Source of the DNA: an uncultured Clostridium sp. | GTDB lineage: Bacteria > Bacillota > Clostridia > TANB77 > CAG-508 | Assembly: GCA_900556695.1 (NCBI GenBank) | Contig: USQA01000023.1 | Location: forward strand, 1 to 10,468 | Length of the DNA: 10,468 bases | Direction of reading: 5' to 3' | Part shown: in pieces, positions 6,061-10,468 of the stretch | Layout: every line of letters begins with the position of its first letter | How positions within the stretch are numbered: the first letter of the stretch is position 1 | The notes under the pieces: generated by a model | What the model saw: only the letters and a program-made list of their open reading frames with translations | What the model was told of the DNA's origin: nothing | Database searches by the model: none | Translations under genes and position numbers: made by a program

Positions 6061-6246
6061 ATGGCTAAAAAAGCAATGAAAATAAAACAAGCAAGACCAC
6101 AAAAATATAAAACAAGAGAATATAACAGATGTAAATTATGTGGTAGACCACATGCATATATTAGAAAATATGGAATATGCCGTGTATGTTTTAGAGAATT
6201 AGCACATAAAGGAGAAATACCAGGAGTTAAAAAAGCAAGCTGGTAG
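6061..6246 (+). CDS. rpsZ: 30S ribosomal protein S14, short zinc-binding type (S14Z)
   Basis: 61 residues, the short zinc-type S14. AAAGGAG (6047-6053) is 7 nt before the ATG. The zinc motif is complete: C24-x2-C27 (CKLCGRPHAY) and C40-x2-C43 (ICRVCFREL), followed by the C-terminal GEIPGVKKASW. S14 is a late 30S-head protein near the A site and S3. Many Bacillota keep a second, cysteine-free S14 elsewhere under the zinc repressor Zur for use in zinc starvation; whether this genome does cannot be seen. It is also often named rpsN. The sequence matches the family closely and I see nothing unusual inside it. Confidence 0.98.
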   Translation: MAKKAMKIKQARPQKYKTREYNRCKLCGRPHAYIRKYGICRVCFRELAHKGEIPGVKKASW

Positions 6247-6323
6247 AAAATAAAAGGAGATAAACTTTAATAAAAGTGTGTCCCCTGATAATATAAGGAA
6301 AGAAAAGGAGGTTAGTAATTAAT
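6247..6323 (+). promoter_or_regulatory. rpsZ-rpsH spacer with two ribosome-binding-site sequences
   Basis: The 77-nt spacer contains AAAAGGAG at 6252-6259 with no usable start codon after it, and the functional AAAAGGAGGT at 6303-6312, 11 nt before rpsH. The first may be a decoy, a chance match in A/G-rich sequence, or a remnant of an earlier junction after insertion of about 50 nt. Between them lies a C-rich patch (TCCCCTGA, 6281-6288). I see no strong hairpin here. Confidence 0.3.
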
Positions 6324-6722
6324 ATGAATATTACAGATCCAATAGCAGATATGTTAACAAGAATTAGAAATGCAAATAGTTCAAAACATAAAACAGTTGA
6401 TATCCCAGCTTCAAACATGAAACTAGGTATTGCTGATATATTATATAAAGAAGGATACATAAAATCTTTTGAAGAAATCAAAGATGATACTCAAGGGATA
6501 ATAAGAGTTACTCTAAAATATGATGAAAAAGGAAATAGAGTAATTGATGGTTTAAAAAGAATAAGTAAACCAGGATTAAGAGTATATGCTTCTAAGGAAG
6601 AATTACCAAAAGTATTAAACGGATTAGGAATAGCTATTATATCTACATCAAAAGGATTAAAAACAGATAAAGAAGCTAGAGAATTAGGTGTTGGTGGAGA
6701 AGTACTAGCATACGTTTGGTAG
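6324..6722 (+). CDS. rpsH: 30S ribosomal protein S8
   Basis: 132 residues. The ATG follows AAAAGGAGGT (6303-6312). The opening TDPIADMLTRIRNANSSKH and the C-terminal ISTSKGLKTDKEARELGVGG followed by EVLAYVW are the classic S8 marks. S8 binds helix 21 of 16S rRNA early in assembly and organises the central domain together with S15. In E. coli S8 also represses the spc operon by binding an rRNA-like hairpin in the L5 mRNA region. I did not find an obvious copy of that hairpin near rplE here, so autoregulation is unproven. It lies 35 nt upstream of rplF. Confidence 0.98.
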   Translation: MNITDPIADMLTRIRNANSSKHKTVDIPASNMKLGIADILYKEGYIKSFEEIKDDTQGIIRVTLKYDEKGNRVIDGLKRISKPGLRVYASKEELPKVLNGLGIAIISTSKGLKTDKEARELGVGGEVLAYVW

Positions 6723-6757
6723 AAAAGTAAAAATAAAAGAAGGAGGAAAAACCTAAA

Positions 6758-7294
6758 ATGTCAAGAATAGGAAATAAACCTATTACAGTACCATCAGAAG
6801 TACAAGTAAAAATAGATGGACAAAAAATCACTGTAACAGGACCAAAAGGTACATTAGAAAGAGAAATACATAAAAATATTTCTATAGATATGGCTGATAA
6901 CATCATTACAGTAACAAGAATAAATGATGAAGCTATAAATAGAAGTTTACACGGATTAACAAGAACATTAATCAACAATATGATTATAGGTGTAACTTCA
7001 GGATACAGTAAAGAATTACAAATAAATGGTGTTGGATATAGAGTTCAAAAACAAGGAAATAATTTAAATTTAACATTAGGATATTCACATCCAGTAATAT
7101 TTGAAGCACCAGCTGGAATTACTTTTGATGTTCCAAACCCAAATACAATTATAGTAAATGGAATAGATAAAGAATTAGTTGGTCAAACAGCAGCAGTTGT
7201 AAGATCAAAAAGACCACCAGAAGTATATAGAGGTAAAGGTATTAAATATGCTGATGAGGTTATTAGACGTAAGGAAGGTAAGACTGGAAAATAA
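6758..7294 (+). CDS. rplF: 50S ribosomal protein L6
   Basis: 178 residues, normal length. AAGGAGG (about 6739-6746) precedes the ATG. The start SRIGNKPITVPSEVQVKIDG is diagnostic, as are the second-domain GYSKELQINGVGYRVQKQGN, LGYSHPV and the C-terminal RPPEVYRGKGIKYADEVIRR followed by KEGKTGK. L6 consists of two duplicated domains of related fold and sits near the GTPase-associated centre below the L7/L12 stalk, where it contacts elongation factors and helix 97. It is followed by a 49-nt spacer made only of A/T-rich sequence and the rplR ribosome binding site. Confidence 0.98.
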   Translation: MSRIGNKPITVPSEVQVKIDGQKITVTGPKGTLEREIHKNISIDMADNIITVTRINDEAINRSLHGLTRTLINNMIIGVTSGYSKELQINGVGYRVQKQGNNLNLTLGYSHPVIFEAPAGITFDVPNPNTIIVNGIDKELVGQTAAVVRSKRPPEVYRGKGIKYADEVIRRKEGKTGK

Positions 7295-7343
7295 AATTAA
7301 AAGATTTTAAATAAAAAGAACCTTAAAGAAAGGAGTAATAAAG

Positions 7344-7703
7344 ATGGTAAAAAAGACAGATAGAAAAATGGAAAGAACAAGAAGACATATTCGTGTAAGA
7401 AGAAAAATATCTGGAACAGCAGAAAGACCAAGATTATGTGTATATAGAAGTAATAGCAATATATATGTACAAATCATAGATGATGTTGCTGGAAACACTA
7501 TTTGCCAAGCTTCAACATTAGATAAAGAAGTTAAAATAAAACATGCTAATAAAGAAGCTGCTAAAGAAGTAGGTGCTTTAATCGCAAAAAGAGCAAAAGC
7601 AAAGAAAGTAGAAACAGTAGTATTTGACCGTGGTGGATACATATATCATGGAGTAGTAAAAGAATTAGCAGAAGCTGCAAGAGAAGGCGGTTTAAAATTC
7701 TAA
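7344..7703 (+). CDS. rplR: 50S ribosomal protein L18
   Basis: 119 residues, usual for Bacillota. AAAGGAG (7329-7335) stands 8 nt before the ATG. Marks are the basic N-terminus with RTRRHIRVRRKISGTAERPR, LCVYRSNSNIYVQIIDD, NKEAAKEVGALIAKRAKAK, and the C-terminal VVFDRGGYIYHGVVKELAEA followed by AREGGLKF. L18 binds 5S rRNA and, with L5, brings it into the central protuberance of the 50S subunit. Nothing unusual is visible. A 62-nt spacer follows. Confidence 0.98.
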   Translation: MVKKTDRKMERTRRHIRVRRKISGTAERPRLCVYRSNSNIYVQIIDDVAGNTICQASTLDKEVKIKHANKEAAKEVGALIAKRAKAKKVETVVFDRGGYIYHGVVKELAEAAREGGLKF

Positions 7704-7710
7704 TAGAATA

Positions 7711-7724
7711 TTATTTATAAATAA
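7711..7724 (+). repeat. A/T palindrome in the rplR-rpsE spacer
   Basis: TTATTTATAAATAA is a perfect 14-bp palindrome that begins 8 nt after the rplR stop. Being all A/T, it is a weak RNA hairpin and a low-information DNA palindrome. It may simply reflect composition. No U-run follows, and the rpsE ribosome binding site (AAGGAGGG 7745-7752) lies 20 nt further on. Confidence 0.25.
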
Positions 7725-7765
7725 GAATAATTAAGGAATCGAAGAAGGAGGGAAAACAAAGACCT

Positions 7766-8251
7766 ATGGAAGAAAAGAATGAATTAAAAGAAAAAGTAGT
7801 TGCTATTAATAGAGTTGCTAAGGTTGTTAAAGGTGGTAGAACTTTTAGATTTAGTGCTGTAGTAGTAGTAGGTGACGAAAAAGGTCATGTTGGTGTAGGT
7901 AATGGTAAAGCAGCTGAAGTTCCAGATGCTATTAAAAAAGCTATACAAGAAGCTAAAAAGAATTTAGTTGAAGTACCTATAGTTGATACAACTGTACCAC
8001 ACGAATATGTAGGAACTTTTGGAAGTGCAAAAGTAATGTTAAAACCAGCTGCAGTTGGTACTGGAGTTATAGCAGGAGGAAGTGTTAGACCAGTATTAGA
8101 GCTTGCAGGATATAAAGATATAAGAACAAAAGTTATCGGAACAAATAATCCAAGAAACGTAGTTTATGCTACAATTGAAGGATTAAAATCAATGCAAACA
8201 GTAGAAGCTGTTGCTAAAAAAAGAGGTAAAAAAGTAGAAGATATTTTATAA
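7766..8251 (+). CDS. rpsE: 30S ribosomal protein S5
   Basis: 161 residues. AAGGAGGG (7745-7752) lies 13 nt before the ATG, a longer gap than for its neighbours. No closer start is available, and the product opens normally with LKEKVVAINRVAKVVKGGRT. The N-terminal double-stranded-RNA-binding-like domain (about residues 10-73) includes FRFSAVVVVGDEKGHVGVG and GKAAEVPDAIKKAI. The C-terminal domain (about 85-156) has TGVIAGGSVRPVLELAGYKD and GTNNPRNVVYATIEGL. S5 lines the mRNA entry tunnel with S3 and S4 and affects decoding fidelity. rpmD, its usual downstream partner, is missing. Confidence 0.98.
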   Translation: MEEKNELKEKVVAINRVAKVVKGGRTFRFSAVVVVGDEKGHVGVGNGKAAEVPDAIKKAIQEAKKNLVEVPIVDTTVPHEYVGTFGSAKVMLKPAAVGTGVIAGGSVRPVLELAGYKDIRTKVIGTNNPRNVVYATIEGLKSMQTVEAVAKKRGKKVEDIL

Positions 8252-8258
8252 TCATTAA

Positions 8259-8328
8259 CAAGAGAGAAAGATTTTATAGACAAGAATTTATTATAAAAAA
8301 TGAAAGATATCTATAAAAGTGTCTCTTG
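8259..8328 (+). promoter_or_regulatory. 70-nt stem-loop in the rpsE-rplO spacer, at the place usually held by rpmD
   Basis: CAAGAGA (8259-8265) pairs with TCTCTTG (8322-8328), and TTTTATAGA (8272-8280) pairs with TCTATAAAA (8310-8318). Both are perfect, separated by an internal loop (6 nt against 3 nt), with a 29-nt apical loop. That gives 16 base pairs spanning most of the 102-nt spacer and ending 7 nt before the rplO ribosome binding site (AAGGAGGTG 8336-8344). No reading frame long enough for L30 (about 60 codons) fits the spacer. A role in rplO translation or RNA processing is inferred from position only. Confidence 0.45.
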
Positions 8329-8355
8329 ACTAAAAAAGGAGGTGCAAGTTATAAT
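8326..8355 (+). promoter_or_regulatory. candidate sigma-A-type promoter overlapping the rplO start
   Basis: TTGACT (8326-8331) and TATAAT (8350-8355) match the -35 consensus at five of six positions and the -10 consensus at all six, with an 18-nt spacer. A transcript would begin near 8362, inside the first codons of rplO. It could therefore make secY mRNA without an intact rplO start. The same bases are already used as the rplO ribosome binding site and ATG, and such matches can occur by chance in A+T-rich DNA, so activity is uncertain. Confidence 0.3.
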
Positions 8356-8788
8356 GAAACTAAACGAATTAAAACCAGCTGTAAAGAAAACAGAAAGAAA
8401 TAGAGTAGGACGTGGAATTGCCTCAGGAAACGGAAAAACATCAGGAAGAGGACAAAAAGGACAAAAAGCAAGATCTGGTGGAGGAGTAAGAAGAGGATTT
8501 GAAGGTGGTCAAACACCATTATATAGAAGATTACCAAAAAGAGGATTTACTAATATACATGCTAAAACATATACAGAAGTTACATTCAAAATGTTAAATA
8601 AATCAAAAGCTACAGATGTTACTGCTGAAACATTATTAGAAGAAGGAATAATCGGAAAAATTAATGATGGAATAGTTGTTTTAGCAACTGGAAAATTAGA
8701 TAAAAAATTAAATGTAAAAGCCAAAAGATTTACAGCAAAGGCAAAAGAAGAAATTGAAGCTTTAGGCGGAAAGGCTGAGGTGATTTAA
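8354..8788 (+). CDS. rplO: 50S ribosomal protein L15
   Basis: 144 residues. The start is ATG 8354, 9 nt after AAGGAGGTG (8336-8344), giving the standard MKLNELKPAVKKTERNRVGR. A GTG at 8342 is in frame but lies inside the ribosome binding site. Residues about 19-42 are the glycine- and lysine-rich segment GRGIASGNGKTSGRGQKGQK. It is followed by ARSGGGVRRGFEGGQTPLYR and RLPKRGFTN, then the globular domain with GKLDKKLNVKAKRFTAKA and IEALGGKAEVI. L15 is a late 50S assembly protein that threads through 23S rRNA. Its stop TAA directly abuts the secY TTG. Confidence 0.98.
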   Translation: MKLNELKPAVKKTERNRVGRGIASGNGKTSGRGQKGQKARSGGGVRRGFEGGQTPLYRRLPKRGFTNIHAKTYTEVTFKMLNKSKATDVTAETLLEEGIIGKINDGIVVLATGKLDKKLNVKAKRFTAKAKEEIEALGGKAEVI

Positions 8789-10108
8789 TTGTTTAAAACA
8801 ATAATAAATGCAATAAAGACACCTGATGTAAGAAAAAGATTATTATACACATTATTATTAATTGTAGTATTTAGATTTGGATGTTATATAACAGTTCCAG
8901 GAGTTAACAGTATAGCTTTAAATGAAGCTATGGGAAGCTCAAATGGAATTGCAGGATTAATTGATATGATATCAGGAGGAGCTTTCTCAAGATTTTCACT
9001 TTTTGCAATGTCAATTAGTCCATACATTACAGCTTCAATTGTTATACAATTGTTAGCAATGATTGTGCCATCTTTGGAGAAATTAACAAAAGAAGGTGGA
9101 GAAGAAGGAAGACAAAAAATAAATAAATATACTAAGTTATTAACTATTGTATTAGCTTTAGTTGAAGGAACAGGAATTTATTTAGCTTATAAATCTTCAG
9201 GAATATTTGTAAATCAAGAAGCTTTAACAGGAATATTAATAGTAACAGCTTTAGTTGCAGGAACATCTATATTAATGTGGCTTGGAGAACAAATTACTAG
9301 TAAAGGTATTGGTAATGGAATTTCATTATTAATATTTATAGGTATAGTTTCAAGATTGCCAAGTGGTATAGCTACAATATGCAAACTAATAGTAACACAA
9401 AATGGATTTAGCACAACAGGTCTATTAACTGCAATAGGAATTGTTGTAGGAGCTTTAATCCTAGTTACAGGAGTTGTATTTGTGCAACAAGCAGAAAGAA
9501 GAGTACCAGTACAATATTCTAAAAAAGTAGTTGGAAGAAAAATGGTAGGAGCTCAAAATACACATATACCATTAAAACTTGCTATGGCAGGGGTTATGCC
9601 AGTAATATTTGCTTCATCATTTATGACATTTCCAGCAATGATTATTCAAATTTTTGTACCTAATATAGCAAATCAAACAGGATTTTTAGCAGGACTATAT
9701 AATTTCTCAATTGCTACATCAACATCAAATGTAGGAATTGGTTATTCAATAGCAAATGCAATTGTTTATTTACTATTAATTATAGGATTTACATTTTTCT
9801 ATACTTATGCTACATTTAATCCAGCAGAAGTATCAAATAACATTAAGAAAAATGGAGGTTTTATACCAGGAATTAGAGCAGGAAAACCAACAACACAGTA
9901 TTTATCATCAATAATATCAAAATTAACATGGTTTGGAGGATTTTTCTTAGCATTGATAGCAATACTTCCAATGTTATTAAGATTCACAAACTTAAATATA
10001 GCATTTGGTGGTACATCAATATTAATCGTTGTAGGTGTTGCTTTAGAAACAGTACAACAATTAGAATCTCAATTAGCAATGAGACATTACAAGGGATTCT
10101 TAGAATAG
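8789..10108 (+). CDS. secY: Sec translocon channel subunit SecY (TTG start)
   Basis: 439 residues with ten predicted membrane segments, roughly at 17-35, 70-92, 115-135, 147-166, 174-195, 212-234, 267-290, 320-341, 374-397 and 404-423. SecY forms the protein-conducting channel with SecE and SecG and accepts substrates from SecA or the ribosome. Marks are INAIKTPDVRKRLLY at the start, the plug region SGGAFSRFS, SPYITASIVIQLL, MWLGEQITSKGIGNGIS, the cytosolic loop ERRVPVQYSKK, and NGGFIPGIRAGKPTTQYLS. Initiation is at TTG 8789, directly after the rplO stop, with GAGGTG (8777-8782) as binding site, so it is probably coupled to rplO. Two lateral-gate residues differ from the usual ones: E126 for Gln and A265 for Asn. 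Confidence 0.98.
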   Translation: MFKTIINAIKTPDVRKRLLYTLLLIVVFRFGCYITVPGVNSIALNEAMGSSNGIAGLIDMISGGAFSRFSLFAMSISPYITASIVIQLLAMIVPSLEKLTKEGGEEGRQKINKYTKLLTIVLALVEGTGIYLAYKSSGIFVNQEALTGILIVTALVAGTSILMWLGEQITSKGIGNGISLLIFIGIVSRLPSGIATICKLIVTQNGFSTTGLLTAIGIVVGALILVTGVVFVQQAERRVPVQYSKKVVGRKMVGAQNTHIPLKLAMAGVMPVIFASSFMTFPAMIIQIFVPNIANQTGFLAGLYNFSIATSTSNVGIGYSIANAIVYLLLIIGFTFFYTYATFNPAEVSNNIKKNGGFIPGIRAGKPTTQYLSSIISKLTWFGGFFLALIAILPMLLRFTNLNIAFGGTSILIVVGVALETVQQLESQLAMRHYKGFLE

Positions 10109-10114
10109 AATATG

Positions 10115-10157
10115 AATTTGGGACAGAAAGAAATTGTCTGTTCCTAAATTAATTTTT
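10115..10157 (+). terminator. candidate intrinsic terminator after secY
   Basis: AATTT (10115-10119) pairs with AAATT (10146-10150) and GGGACAG (10120-10126) pairs with CTGTTCC (10138-10144, one G-U), with T10145 bulged and an 11-nt loop. AATTTTT (10151-10157) follows. It starts 6 nt after the secY stop, as expected for the end of the ribosomal-protein transcript. The stem competes with the longer inverted repeat that contains it. Confidence 0.55.
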
Positions 10158-10220
10158 AACAAATAATATATTTGCCAAAAGGTTAATTTAGTAATGGACA
10201 ATTTCTTCTGTAGCTAAATT
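10115..10220. repeat. ~106-nt imperfect inverted repeat (fold-back element) after secY
   Basis: The arms 10115-10163 and 10171-10220 are complementary almost throughout. AATTT pairs with AAATT (10216-10220), ACAGAA (10123-10128) with TTCTGT (10206-10211), GAAATTGTC (10130-10138) with GACAATTTC (10197-10205), TAAATTAA (10145-10152) with TTAATTTA (10183-10190), and AAA (10161-10163) with TTT (10171-10173). A+T-rich wobble pairs lie between these blocks, and the loop is 7 nt. The seven bases AATAGAA occur on both sides (10104-10110 and 10228-10234), though not directly abutting. It may be a miniature inverted-repeat element or a long structured 3' end; no copy number can be judged from one window. 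Confidence 0.5.
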
Positions 10221-10235
10221 TTATATAAATAGAAA

Positions 10236-10265
10236 GAGCCCCAATTATTGGGACTCCTCTTTTTT
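10236..10265. terminator. intrinsic terminator between secY and the convergent gene
   Basis: GAG (10236-10238) pairs with CTC (10254-10256) and CCCAA (10240-10244) with TTGGG (10248-10252), with one C/A mismatch and a TTA loop. CTC and six T (10260-10265) follow on the + strand. AAAGAG (10233-10238) can instead pair with CTCTTT (10257-10262). On the minus strand the hairpin is followed by TTTCTATTT, a weaker U-tract, so it may serve both converging transcripts. The minus-strand gene's stop codon is in its loop. Confidence 0.7.
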
Positions 10266-10468
10266 GGTTACTATCATGCCATGATTTTCGCCTTCTTTAG
10301 GAACATATCTGTCTGGCAAAGTTAAAATGAAACATCTCAATTTTTCGCCAGTCTTTTTTCCGCTGTCATCAAGTTCAAACACTGATTTTAAATATTTGAG
10401 TTCACTATATTGATTATCAAACTGCGTTTGAACAGTTAAATAATCTTTTTCTGGGTCGAACCCCTCTT
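10245..10468 (-). CDS. unrecognised protein, C-terminal part (partial, convergent)
   Basis: On the minus strand an open frame enters from the right edge of the window and runs 73 codons from 10466 to TAA (10247-10245 read in reverse). The visible peptide begins EGFDPEKDYLTVQTQFDNQY and ends GENHGMIVTKKEESQ. It is hydrophilic with no membrane segment, has one cysteine (in EKLRCFILTLPDRYV), and shows a charged middle with ELDDSGKKTGEK. I do not recognise the family. Codons such as GGC, AGC, GAC, ACG and CTC are commoner than in the ribosomal-protein genes, which fits either a weakly expressed or an acquired gene. The absence of stops over 73 codons, with a terminator at its end, argues that it is real. 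Confidence 0.6.
   Translation of the reverse strand, partial: EGFDPEKDYLTVQTQFDNQYSELKYLKSVFELDDSGKKTGEKLRCFILTLPDRYVPKEGENHGMIVTKKEESQ

Noticed and set aside
9928..10152. 74-codon frame overlapping the 3' end of secY in another frame
   Set aside because: It lies mostly inside secY, has no initiation signal and an amino-acid composition typical of an out-of-frame translation.
10195..10230. Promoter-like TGGACA with a downstream A/T-rich stretch
   Set aside because: Spacing to any -10-like sequence is 14 or 20 nt and nothing is encoded to its right on the + strand before the terminator.
1..10468. CRISPR array, tRNA, rRNA, transposase or phage genes
   Set aside because: No spaced direct repeats, no clover-leaf or rRNA sequence, and no transposase or phage motif were seen on either strand.

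Overview
The window is a stretch of the bacterial S10-spc ribosomal-protein cluster, all on the + strand. It runs from the 3' end of rplC (L3) through rplO (L15) to secY, and is followed by a convergent gene fragment entering from the right edge. The base composition is strongly A+T-rich. Arginine is almost always AGA, stops are only TAA or TAG, and nearly every gene has a strong AAGGAGG-type ribosome binding site. Together with the gene order and the four-cysteine (zinc) forms of S14 and L24, this points to a low-GC member of the Bacillota, most likely a clostridial lineage. I cannot name a genus from the sequence alone.

Layout: rplC (partial), rplD, rplW, rplB, rpsS, rplV, rpsC, rplP, rpmC, rpsQ form the S10 part (1-4622). 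rplN, rplX, rplE, rpsZ, rpsH, rplF, rplR, rpsE, rplO, secY form the spc part (4713-10108). Several genes are tightly coupled: rplD/rplW and rpsC/rplP share TAATG, rpmC overlaps rplP, and secY starts with TTG directly after the rplO stop. Other spacers are 60-130 nt, and most of those contain a recognisable stem-loop. The products build the 30S and 50S subunits, and SecY is the channel of the Sec translocon. No gene looks broken.

Departures from the usual arrangement: rpmD (L30), normally between rpsE and rplO, is absent, and a 70-nt stem-loop and a promoter-like sequence occupy that spacer. The cluster ends at secY instead of continuing into adk-map-infA-rpmJ-rpsM. A terminator-like hairpin nested in a ~106-nt imperfect inverted repeat follows secY. 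A second terminator then encloses the stop codon of an unrecognised gene on the minus strand (10245-10468).

The window is mostly core housekeeping. I see no evidence of a new defence, mobile or biosynthetic system. The observations worth a second look are RNA-level structures in the spacers, the missing L30, unusual residues in SecY, and the unknown convergent gene.
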